Source of the DNA: Verrucomicrobiota bacterium
GTDB taxonomy: Bacteria; Verrucomicrobiota; Verrucomicrobiia; Limisphaerales; SIBE01
DNA: 32,841 nucleotides
Assembly (NCBI GenBank): GCA_016209525.1
Contig: JACQWK010000220.1
Span: forward strand, 1-32,841
Direction: 5' to 3'
Made by a program: the position numbers and the translations under genes. Below, piece by piece: positions 24,867 through 32,322 of the stretch (position 1 is its first letter; every line of letters starts with the position of its first letter). The notes beneath the pieces were generated by a model. That model made no database searches. It was not told where the DNA came from and saw only the letters and a program-made list of their open reading frames with translations.

Positions 24867-25975
24867 AACGCGCCCTTATCACATCGGCAACCGCCAGCCA
24901 GCACTCGGAGTCGCCCGTTTGGGAGGGAGTCATTGCTCGCTACGCGCGCTATCTGCCTGTCTCCGGAGCGACTCCAATCGTCACCCTCAAAGAGGGCAAT
25001 ACGCCGCTCATTCGAGTCCCCAACTTTGTGCACGCCTGCGGCGGCAAGTTTGAGCTCTGGCTCAAGTACGAGGCGCTCAATCCGACTTGCTCATTTAAAG
25101 ATCGAGGCATGACCATGGCCGTGTCCAAGGCTCTCGAAAGAGGGACAAAAGTGGTCATTTGCGCCAGCACAGGCAACACTTCCGCCTCGGCCGCCGCGTA
25201 TGCCGCGCGCGCCCGGATCCGCTGCGTCGTGCTCCTTCCGCACGGCAAGATTGCATTGGGCAAGCTGGCTCAAGCTCTGATGTACGGCGCCACCACGATC
25301 GCGATCGACGGCAACTTCGACGAAGCGCTTCGCATCGTCCGGGAACTCGGAGAAACGGGAAAAGTGGAAGTGGTCAACAGCGTGAATCCAGCCCGGATTG
25401 AAGGCCAGAAAACAGCCGCGTTCGAGATTTGCGACCACTTGGGACGCGCGCCTGACTTCCACTTCCTTCCGGTGGGCAATGCGGGCAACATCACGGCTTA
25501 CTGGAAGGGATACACGGAATATTTCTCGGACGGGAGAATTGCGGCGTTGCCGCGCATGTTTGGATTTCAGGCCGCCGGCGCGGCCCCCATCGTGGAGGGA
25601 CGCCCCATCGAAAAGCCCGAAACAATCGCCTCCGCCATCCGCATTGGCAACCCCGCAAGCTGGCACGGTGCGACGAATGCCATCGAGGAATCCAAGGGCC
25701 TCATCGATAAGGTGACGGATGAAGAAATCCTGAACGCGTATCAATTGCTGGCAAGAACCGAAGGGCTTTTCGTTGAGCCGGCCTCGGCGGCTGCGCTCGC
25801 CGGTGTGATTCGATGCGCGAAGAACCACCTCATCCCGGAGAACAGTGTTGTCGCCGCCACCATGACCGGGCACGGCTTAAAGGATCCTGACAGCGCCCTC
25901 AAAACCTCCGGAACCGAGCCTTTGATCGTCGCCCCCAAAAAAGAGGCCGTGATGAAAGTGATGGGAATTTATTGA
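24863..25975 (+). CDS. thrC: Threonine synthase
   Basis: This is a PLP enzyme that converts O-phosphohomoserine to threonine. The 370-aa product belongs to the short threonine synthase class. The PLP lysine is Lys79 in NPTCSFKDRGM; most relatives read NPTGSFKDRGM, so position 76 is Cys in place of Gly. Other motifs are intact: EGNTPLI (about residues 44-50), ASTGNTSASAAAYAARA (the PLP phosphate/ring contact, about 101-117), PVGNAGNITAYWKGY (about 207-221), and a C-terminal EPASAAALAGV. The ATG overlaps the hom stop (ATGA, 24863-24866), which fixes the start and shows coupling with hom. The kinase ThrB that links the two is not in the window. Confidence 0.95.
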   Translation: MKRALITSATASQHSESPVWEGVIARYARYLPVSGATPIVTLKEGNTPLIRVPNFVHACGGKFELWLKYEALNPTCSFKDRGMTMAVSKALERGTKVVICASTGNTSASAAAYAARARIRCVVLLPHGKIALGKLAQALMYGATTIAIDGNFDEALRIVRELGETGKVEVVNSVNPARIEGQKTAAFEICDHLGRAPDFHFLPVGNAGNITAYWKGYTEYFSDGRIAALPRMFGFQAAGAAPIVEGRPIEKPETIASAIRIGNPASWHGATNAIEESKGLIDKVTDEEILNAYQLLARTEGLFVEPASAAALAGVIRCAKNHLIPENSVVAATMTGHGLKDPDSALKTSGTEPLIVAPKKEAVMKVMGIY

Positions 25976-25990
25976 TGAGTTCAAAAGGAA

Positions 25991-26062
25991 GCAGACACCC
26001 CTCACCGGCCTTCGGCCACCCTCCCCCCATCCGATGAGAAGAAGGCTGGGGTGAGGGGTTTG
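25991..26062. repeat. Palindromic intergenic element, copy 4 (thrC-lysC)
   Basis: Outer arms ACCCCTCACC (25997-26006) and GGTGAGGGGT (26050-26059) are perfect. Inside are a GGCC-TTC-GGCC hairpin (26007-26017) and the diagnostic word CCCCATCCGATG (26035-26052 region, diverged on the right arm). It lacks the AAAAGCGCTTTCAC flank of the flagellar copies and is a more decayed or different subtype. It fills most of the 128-base thrC-lysC gap and may weaken read-through or stabilise the upstream mRNA. Confidence 0.75.
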
Positions 26063-26103
26063 TTTCATGTCGGTTTTCTTATGAACTGTTCACCAATTTA
26101 GCG

Positions 26104-27333
26104 ATGGCCCTCATCGTCCAGAAATACGGCGGCACCTCGGTCGCCAATACGGAACGGATCAAGAACGTCGCCGCGCGCGTCGCCGGATACCGAAGCCGGG
26201 GCGACCAGATCGTCGTCGTCGTTTCGGCCATGAGCGGAGTGACCGACAACTTGATTAAGCTCGCCAAGGACATCATGCCGCTTCCGAGCGAACGGGAAAT
26301 GGACATGCTCTTGGCGACAGGCGAACAGACCACGATCTCGCTCACGGCGATGGCCCTCCATGCCCTGGGAATCGATGCTGTCTCTCTCACGGGCGCCCAG
26401 GCCGGCATTGTGACTGATGGCGTCCACACAAAAGCGAAAATCCTTAATATCACGCCGAAACAAGCGCATGCGCTCTTGAAGGCCGGAAAGGTCGTGATCG
26501 TCGCAGGTTTCCAAGGCCAAACGCCCGAGGGACAGATCACCACACTCGGGCGCGGCGGCTCCGACCTGACCGCGATCGCCCTTGCGGCCGCTTTGCGAGC
26601 CGACCTCTGCCAGATTTACACCGACGTGGACGGAGTTTATACGGCGGACCCGCGCATCGTGCCGTGCGCGCGCAAACTGAACGAAATTGCCTATGACGAG
26701 ATGCTCGAGCTGGCCGGCGCCGGCGCCAAGGTGATGCAGCTCCGCTCGGTCGAGTTTGCCAAGAAATTCGGCGTCGTCTTTGAAGTGCGATCGAGCATGA
26801 ACGACAACCCAGGAACGATTGTGAAAGAAGAAGTCAGAAGCATGGAAGACGTCGTGGTCCGTGGCGTCTCGCTCGACAAGAACCAAGCCAAGGTTACGCT
26901 CGTGGCGGTCCCAGATCGGCCGGGGGTCGCCGCCCGCATTTTCAACGCGCTCTCCGACGCCGCCATCAACGTCGATATGATCGTCCAAAATGTCAGCCAC
27001 GGCGTCGGCCTGCCTGCGACGGACCTCTCGTTTACGGTCGATAAGCCCGACCTCCTGAAAGCCACCAAGGTGATCGAAAGTCTCAAGGCAGAAATCGCCT
27101 ATCGCGAGGTCATCTCAGATGAAAACATCGGCAAACTTTCGATCGTCGGAGTGGGCATGCGAAGCCACTCGGGTGTCGCGGCGAAGATGTTCGAGACTCT
27201 CGCCAAGGAAAACGTCAACATCGGCATGATTTCCACTAGTGAAATTAAGATCTCCGTCATCATTGACCTCGCCAAAGGAGAACAGGCCACCCGTGCGGTC
27301 CACGCGGCCTTCCTGGAGTCCAAGCCGGCCTGA
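26104..27333 (+). CDS. lysC: Aspartate kinase
   Basis: This enzyme phosphorylates aspartate, the first step to lysine, threonine and methionine. The 409-aa product has the catalytic domain (QKYGGTSVANTERI, about residues 6-19; ATGEQTTISLTAMAL; GRGGSDLTAIALAAAL; YTDVDGVYTADPRIV) followed by two ACT domains (about 265-340 and 345-409, with VPDRPGVAARIFNALSDAAI and VGVGMRSHSGVAAKMFETL). This is the usual arrangement of feedback-regulated aspartate kinase. The ATG at 26104 (MALIVQKYGG) is right for the family but has no clear ribosome-binding site. It follows hom-thrC in the same direction, so the window encodes three of the five steps from aspartate to threonine; asd and thrB must lie elsewhere. 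Confidence 0.97.
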   Translation: MALIVQKYGGTSVANTERIKNVAARVAGYRSRGDQIVVVVSAMSGVTDNLIKLAKDIMPLPSEREMDMLLATGEQTTISLTAMALHALGIDAVSLTGAQAGIVTDGVHTKAKILNITPKQAHALLKAGKVVIVAGFQGQTPEGQITTLGRGGSDLTAIALAAALRADLCQIYTDVDGVYTADPRIVPCARKLNEIAYDEMLELAGAGAKVMQLRSVEFAKKFGVVFEVRSSMNDNPGTIVKEEVRSMEDVVVRGVSLDKNQAKVTLVAVPDRPGVAARIFNALSDAAINVDMIVQNVSHGVGLPATDLSFTVDKPDLLKATKVIESLKAEIAYREVISDENIGKLSIVGVGMRSHSGVAAKMFETLAKENVNIGMISTSEIKISVIIDLAKGEQATRAVHAAFLESKPA

Positions 27334-27550
27334 GAGTGTGTTTCAGAATTCGGTTGGCGCGGGAACGATTATGCCCGTTGCTTGGCACTTGCGGCGGTTT
27401 TCAACATGCGGAACATCTACGCGTTCCGCCCGGTCGATCAATCCTCGATCAATTTGGGCCGCGCCCCTTTTCAGCGTCCGGCCGCAAAAAACGTTCTTGC
27501 CATTGGGAGAGGCCCTCCGTGAGATTCTGAGCCAACGCCACCGGCACATT

Positions 27551-29341
27551 ATGAATCTGATCCACTCGAACCGTTGCGCCCTTCTTGCAGGCTTCCTATC
27601 GTTGTCTTTGTGTCTGTCACTTCAAGCGCAAGCCCCGCCTGACAATAGAGAGGGTGCCGACACGCTTGCGACTCTCGTAGAGGTTCTGAGCCAGACCGAC
27701 GACGCACAGTTCCAGTTGGACATTCTAAAGGGATTGGTCGATGGACTGAAGGGGCGGCGAAACGTTCCCATGCCGAAAGGGTGGGAGAGGATCGAAGCCA
27801 GGCTCATTGAGAGCCCCAATTCTGAAGTGCGTTCACAGACGCAAATTCTCGCCGTGACCTTCGGCAGCGCCCGCGCTTTGGAGGCGCTCAGAAGAACGCT
27901 CAAAGACCCGGCCTTCGATCTGGCCACCCGCCGCCTGGCCCTCGAGACTCTCCTAAGCGCCAAAGATAGCGAGTTGCCAGCCATTCTTCAGACCCTCTTA
28001 AAGGATTCAGGCTTGCGGGGCGGAGCCCTGAAAGCGCTGGCCGGTTATGACCAGCCAACCACGCCGCAGGCGATCCTGGAGGTTTACGGTTCACTGAACG
28101 CCGGCGAGAAGAGGGACGCCTTGAACACACTCGCCTCGCGCGTGAATTACGCCAAATCCTTGATGGCTGCCATCGCGAGCGGAGCGGTCCCACGGAAAGA
28201 TCTCAGCGCCGAGATCATCCGCCAGTTGCGCAGCCTGAAGAACCCTGAGATTGACCAGCGCTTGCAGGACGTTTGGGGGGTCGCCAGGGACAGCGATGTG
28301 GACAAGCGAAAGGAGATCGAACGGTACAAAGGGATTTATCGCGCCGGCGGCTCACAGCCTGGAGACGCGACCCGCGGGCGGGTGGTGTTTGCGCGCGTGT
28401 GCGCCCAGTGCCATTCTCTGTTCGACAGCGGCGGCAAAGTCGGTCCAGACCTGACAGGATCCAACCGAGCTGATCTCGAATATATTCTGCAAAATATCGT
28501 CGATCCCAACGCCGTCATCCCGAACGATTATCGCTCTTCAACGGTGGAGACCTCCGATGAACGCATTATCACGGGCCTTGTGACGAAGCAGGAAGAGAAA
28601 TCGATCACGATGGTCACGGCGAACGAAACGCTGATCCTTCCGCGAGGCGAGATTCGGCTGTTGCGACCCAGCGAAATCTCCATGATGCCCGAAGGCCTGC
28701 TGGCGAACCTTGGGGACCAAGAAGTTCGAGATCTGGTTTACTATCTCACGCGTCCTGGACAGGTGCCGCTCCCGGCCGGCCCGGAGACGCTCGACCTTTT
28801 TTTTAACGGAAAAGATCTCAGCAATTGGGATGGCGACTTTGAACTTTGGCGGGTCGAGCGAGGCGAAATCGTCGGTCGAAGCGCGACCGGCCTTAAACAA
28901 AATGAGTTCCTCAAGAGCCAAATGGTTCTTGGCGACTTCCGGCTGATTTGCCGCGTGAAGTTGACTCCAAACAGTGAGAACAGCGGTATTCAATTCCGCA
29001 GCGAGGTCTTGCCAGACGGGGAAGTGAAAGGATACCAGGCTGACATCGGCGCCGGCTGGTGGGGCAAACTCTACGAAGAGCAGGGCCGCGGGCTTCTATG
29101 GAACAAGTCCGGAGAGCAGTTCGTCAGGCCCGAGGATTGGAATCTTTACGAAGTCGTCGCCGTAGGCCACCAACTCCTGACCGCGATCAACGGCAAACCG
29201 TGCGTTAATCTGCGCGACGCATCGGGAAGAGTCCACGGCATGGTGGCCCTTCAGCTTCACGCGGGTGGCCCGCTTGAGGTGCGCTTCAAAGATTTCCATT
29301 TGGAACTCAATCCAAAGCCGGAACTCACTAGGGCGAGGTAG
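27551..29341 (+). CDS. Secreted repeat/cytochrome c/DUF1080 fusion protein
   Basis: The 596-aa product starts with a signal peptide (about residues 1-27, ending LQAQA). Residues about 30-270 are helical repeats resembling HEAT repeats. Next is a cytochrome c module of the type common in Planctomycetes and Verrucomicrobia: CAQCH at 284-288 binds heme, followed by VGPDLTGSNR and NIVDPNAVIPNDYRSSTVET. The C-terminal part (about 410-590) is a DUF1080 / 3-keto-disaccharide hydrolase-like domain (LFFNGKDLSNWDGDFELW, SENSGIQFRSEVLP, GYQADIGAGWWGKLYEEQGR), a jelly-roll fold. The protein probably acts in the periplasm in oxidative breakdown of sugars, but the substrate is unknown. The frame is open further upstream, but the ATG at 27551 is required for the signal peptide. 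It stands alone between lysC and a convergent lipoprotein gene. Confidence 0.88.
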   Translation: MNLIHSNRCALLAGFLSLSLCLSLQAQAPPDNREGADTLATLVEVLSQTDDAQFQLDILKGLVDGLKGRRNVPMPKGWERIEARLIESPNSEVRSQTQILAVTFGSARALEALRRTLKDPAFDLATRRLALETLLSAKDSELPAILQTLLKDSGLRGGALKALAGYDQPTTPQAILEVYGSLNAGEKRDALNTLASRVNYAKSLMAAIASGAVPRKDLSAEIIRQLRSLKNPEIDQRLQDVWGVARDSDVDKRKEIERYKGIYRAGGSQPGDATRGRVVFARVCAQCHSLFDSGGKVGPDLTGSNRADLEYILQNIVDPNAVIPNDYRSSTVETSDERIITGLVTKQEEKSITMVTANETLILPRGEIRLLRPSEISMMPEGLLANLGDQEVRDLVYYLTRPGQVPLPAGPETLDLFFNGKDLSNWDGDFELWRVERGEIVGRSATGLKQNEFLKSQMVLGDFRLICRVKLTPNSENSGIQFRSEVLPDGEVKGYQADIGAGWWGKLYEEQGRGLLWNKSGEQFVRPEDWNLYEVVAVGHQLLTAINGKPCVNLRDASGRVHGMVALQLHAGGPLEVRFKDFHLELNPKPELTRAR

Positions 29342-29546
29342 CCAGGAGGACCGCGGCGGTTGGCGCAAGTCAATCCGATGGAAGCGCTCCGTAGGAATGA
29401 CGAATGACGAATTTCGAAGGTCGAAACACGCTCCGCCTCCCCGCGTCGGTGGCCACGGTCGATCGCTCCACAGCACGACCGGATGATCGCGGAGAAGTCT
29501 GGGGAACCGCCGTTGCCCGCCTTCCGCCGACCCGCTCCGCCTCCAG

Positions 29547-29933
29547 CTACTGGCTCCGAGTTCGGGGAATCGGCTGGCCGCCCTCCAAAAGCGTCACAAG
29601 ATCACTCAAGGCGTGGTAAGTCTCCAGCGAATATTTCTTGGGGTTCTGCGAAACGACCATCTGCATTTCGACGATGGCGCTGGAAATGCCTTCTTTCTGT
29701 TCGTCCGTTAGGCCACCTCCCTTGATGACTTTCTGCAGGACGGGCATCGCCTTGGTGTAATCGCCCGCTCGAATGGCCGGGACGGCTTGGTTGATCTCGC
29801 CTCTCACGGCGGGTCCCGCGCTTTGGAAACTTTGCTCCAGCTTGCTCGTATCGGCTCTGCCGCCGGAACCGCAGCCGGTTGCCAGTGCCACCCCCGTGAG
29901 AGCTGTCGTCAGGATCCAGGTCAGATGTTTCAT
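29547..29933 (-). CDS. Small putative lipoprotein
   Basis: The 128-aa product has a lipoprotein signal (MKHLTWILTTALTGVALATGC); the lipobox LATGC places the acylated Cys at residue 21. The mature part is short and helical, with EQSFQSAGPAVRGEINQAVP and then IRAGDYTKAMPVLQKVIKGG, followed by LTDEQKEGISSAIVEMQMVV. That pattern resembles a small TPR-like helical hairpin that handles a partner protein, but I do not recognise a named family. It is convergent with the cytochrome/DUF1080 gene (205 bases between them, with no gene seen) and divergent from the epimerase. Confidence 0.75.
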   Translation of the reverse strand: MKHLTWILTTALTGVALATGCGSGGRADTSKLEQSFQSAGPAVRGEINQAVPAIRAGDYTKAMPVLQKVIKGGGLTDEQKEGISSAIVEMQMVVSQNPKKYSLETYHALSDLVTLLEGGQPIPRTRSQ

Positions 29934-29991
29934 AGGAGAGATTCGTTTAGCAATTAACTATTGCACAGTGCCTAGGTCTTCCGACATGAAA

Positions 29992-30050
29992 CACCCCTCT
30001 CCCTGCCCTCTCCCCTCATCAGATGAGGGGAGAGGGACCAAGGGTGAGGA
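29992..30050. repeat. Palindromic intergenic element, copy 5 (lipoprotein-epimerase)
   Basis: The core arms CCCTCTCCCCTCATC (30006-30020) and GATGAGGGGAGAGGG (30022-30036) are perfect over 15 bases around a single base. Outer arms ACCCCTCTCCCTG and AGGGTGAGG pair in part. The core differs from the CCCCATC/GATGGGG type by one extra T/A pair, so it is a sister subtype of the other copies. It lies in the divergent spacer between the lipoprotein and the epimerase. Confidence 0.8.
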
Positions 30051-30178
30051 GAGCCGGTGTCAGGAAAGTCATACGCTGATCAATAGGTTCCGCAATTCTG
30101 CCATCAGTGTTGCGAAGCTACCGCCAAAAACAAAGATAAAATTCTGTAAAATCCTCAATTTCCATTTAGAACGCTGGC

Positions 30179-31300
30179 ATGCAAATGAAGTTTCAGGAGT
30201 TTGACTTGAAGTTGACTCACCGTTGGACAATCGCGAGCTCGCTGGGCCCCGGCGGCGCCGGCGGAACCGAAATCTTCAAGGTCGTGTTCGTGGAGCTCAG
30301 GGACAAAAACGGCGTCCTGGGAATCGGAGAGGCGGCCCCGTCCACGCGGTATGAGCGAGGCATCGAGTCGGTGCTTTCTTTCCTGCGCCAGGTCGATGCG
30401 GACCGGTTGTCGTTCGACGATCTCTCGCCGAGCATGGAGTATTTGGACGGTCTGGGATCCGGCCATTTCGCTGCCAAGGGCGCGCTCAATATCGCGCTGC
30501 TCGACGGCGCAGCTCGACTCTCGAACAAACCGGTTTGCGACTATCTTGGACTCGGATTCACAGAACGAAAGCACGTTACCTCGTTCAGCATCGGAATCGA
30601 CCATCCTGACAGCATTCGTCGCAAGGTCGCGGAGGCGGAATCCTATCCGGTGCTCAAGCTGAAAGTTGGCAGTCCTCAAGACCGGCAAAACCTGGCAGCG
30701 TTGCGCGAAATCGCCCCCCAAAAACCGATTCGTGTGGACGCCAACGAAGCGTGGAAAACCAAGGAGGAGGCGCTCGGACAATTGGAGTGGCTGGCCGGCG
30801 ATGGCGCCATCCAGTTTGCTGAACAACCTATGCCGGCGACGAGCGCGCCTAGGGATCTGGCATGGCTCAAGGAACGCACGCCCTTGCCAATCATGGCGGA
30901 CGAATCTTGCCTTTCAGCGAACGACATCGAACTCTGCGCCGATTGTTATCATGCGGTAAATGTGAAGTTGATGAAAACCGGCGGAATTAGCGGCGCGGTC
31001 GAAGCTCTGAAAGCGGCGCGCACGTCCGGAATGAAAACGATGATCGGTTGCATGATTGAATCGAGCGTGCTCATCACGGCCGCGGCTCATTTGGCCGAAT
31101 TGACAGATTATCTCGACATCGATGGCAATCTGCTGATTAGCAATGACCCGTTTCTTGGCGCGACCGCCGAAGGCGGCATCATTTCTTTCGCGAAAACACC
31201 CGAACCGATCGGCCTGCGCGTCCAGTCGCGCGATCCGCTTGCCGACCGACGTTCCATTCACCATTCGGAAACGGCAACTATTCAGGTGGAAAATTGCTAA
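30179..31300 (+). CDS. Dipeptide epimerase (L-Ala-D/L-Glu epimerase type, enolase superfamily)
   Basis: Enzymes of this group epimerise dipeptides, typically L-Ala-D-Glu from peptidoglycan turnover. The 373-aa product has the full muconate-lactonising/AEE subgroup motif set: KLK at residues 160-162 (general base), metal ligands Asp187 (VDANEAW), Glu215 (AEQPM) and Asp241 (MADES), and Lys263 (NVKLMKTGG). The DxD pair Asp313/Asp315 (YLDIDGN) binds the dipeptide amino group in known epimerases, which supports a dipeptide substrate over a cycloisomerase or o-succinylbenzoate synthase. Glu294 (CMIESS) is also present. Specificity for Ala-Glu is not proven. The start has ATG at 30179 and 30185, and neither has a strong ribosome-binding site. 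Confidence 0.88.
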   Translation: MQMKFQEFDLKLTHRWTIASSLGPGGAGGTEIFKVVFVELRDKNGVLGIGEAAPSTRYERGIESVLSFLRQVDADRLSFDDLSPSMEYLDGLGSGHFAAKGALNIALLDGAARLSNKPVCDYLGLGFTERKHVTSFSIGIDHPDSIRRKVAEAESYPVLKLKVGSPQDRQNLAALREIAPQKPIRVDANEAWKTKEEALGQLEWLAGDGAIQFAEQPMPATSAPRDLAWLKERTPLPIMADESCLSANDIELCADCYHAVNVKLMKTGGISGAVEALKAARTSGMKTMIGCMIESSVLITAAAHLAELTDYLDIDGNLLISNDPFLGATAEGGIISFAKTPEPIGLRVQSRDPLADRRSIHHSETATIQVENC

Positions 31301-31302
31301 TG

Positions 31303-31392
31303 GACGCGAATCACCGCGAATCAGAAGCAGCCTTTTGCCTTGCTGCGCTTCGTTCGGTTCCATTCGCGTGCAATGGCGTTCATTCGCGGTTA
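31303..31392. repeat. Inverted repeat of ATTCGCG words downstream of the epimerase
   Basis: CGCGAAT occurs at 31305-31311 and 31315-31321. Its complement ATTCGCG occurs at 31362-31368 and 31382-31388. Between them is a smaller GCAGC/GCTGC hairpin. The whole forms a loose palindrome of about 90 bases filling most of the epimerase-mtnP gap. It looks like a decayed copy of a second dispersed repeat family, distinct from the CCCCATC/GATGGGG elements. Confidence 0.65.
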
Positions 31393-31432
31393 GCTTGAAC
31401 AGCCGCAGGATAACCTTATTCGAGCACGAATT

Positions 31433-32296
31433 ATGTCACCCCATCGAATCGGCATCATCGGAGGCAGCGGACTTTACCACATCGAAGCCCTGACCAAACA
31501 GCGATGGACTAAAGTGAAGACTCCGTTCGGGCAGCCCTCCGACAGTCTTCTCACCGGCGAATTGGGAGGCCGACAGGTCGTTTTTCTCCCTCGACACGGA
31601 CGTGGGCACCGGATTCTGCCGAGCGAACTCAACCATCGGGCCAACATTTGGGCCATGAAAAGGCTGGGAGTGGCCTGGATCATCAGTGTCAGTGCTGTCG
31701 GTTCCCTGCAGCCGAAGTATAAACCCCGTGACATCGTTCTCCCGAATCAGTTCGTGGATCGAACAAAAAGAGCTTCAGACCACACGTTCTTCGGACGAGG
31801 AATCGTCGCCCATATCGCGTTCGCGGACCCGATTTGTGAACAATTGAGGCAAGCGCTGCTTCGCGCCGGTCGAAGTCAGGGCGCCCGCCTCCACGACGGC
31901 GGGGCTTATGTGAACATGGAAGGCCCTGCTTTCAGCACGCGCGCAGAGTCGCGGACGAACCGCCGGGCCGGTTACGATGTCATCGGCATGACAAACCTAG
32001 GCGAGGCCAAGTGTGCCCGCGAAGCTGAAATCGCTTATGCTACAATGGCGATGGTGACCGACTATGACTGTTGGAAGGCGACCCAAGATTACGTGACGGT
32101 CGAAATGGTGGTTGCCAACCTTCAAAAAAACGCCGAGTTGGCAAAGAGAATTATCGCTGAGGTCGTTCCGATGATACCGCCAGATACAGGCTGCACTTGC
32201 CATCATGCCCTGAAAAACGCAATCCTGACCGATCGGAAACTTTGGCCGACGAAGACGGCGCGCGCCTTGCGCATCCTCTTGTCAAAGTATCTCTAG
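31433..32296 (+). CDS. mtnP: S-methyl-5'-thioadenosine phosphorylase
   Basis: This enzyme splits 5'-methylthioadenosine with phosphate into adenine and methylthioribose-1-phosphate, the first step of methionine salvage. The 287-aa product shows the purine phosphorylase family-2 pattern: RIGIIGGSGLYHIEAL (about residues 4-19), phosphate-site PRHGRGHRILPSELNHRANI (about 53-73), WIISVSAVGSLQP (about 82-94), YVNMEGPAFSTRAES (about 160-174), and VIGMTNLGEAKCAREAEIAY followed by VTDYDCW. The Asp in TDYDCW favours 6-aminopurines, which points to MTAP over guanosine/inosine phosphorylase. It converges with the kinase gene, with 26 bases between stops. Confidence 0.93.
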   Translation: MSPHRIGIIGGSGLYHIEALTKQRWTKVKTPFGQPSDSLLTGELGGRQVVFLPRHGRGHRILPSELNHRANIWAMKRLGVAWIISVSAVGSLQPKYKPRDIVLPNQFVDRTKRASDHTFFGRGIVAHIAFADPICEQLRQALLRAGRSQGARLHDGGAYVNMEGPAFSTRAESRTNRRAGYDVIGMTNLGEAKCAREAEIAYATMAMVTDYDCWKATQDYVTVEMVVANLQKNAELAKRIIAEVVPMIPPDTGCTCHHALKNAILTDRKLWPTKTARALRILLSKYL

Positions 32297-32322
32297 AGTG
32301 GCCCCGGCGGCTTAGACCCAAA

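Noticed and set aside
25091-25873. Minus-strand open frame (260 codons) inside thrC
   Set aside because: It is antisense to threonine synthase with no domain or ribosome-binding site. It is a shadow of codon usage.
26098-27000. Minus-strand open frame (300 codons) inside lysC
   Set aside because: It is fully antisense to aspartate kinase. The product is His/Asp/Arg-rich with no recognisable fold.
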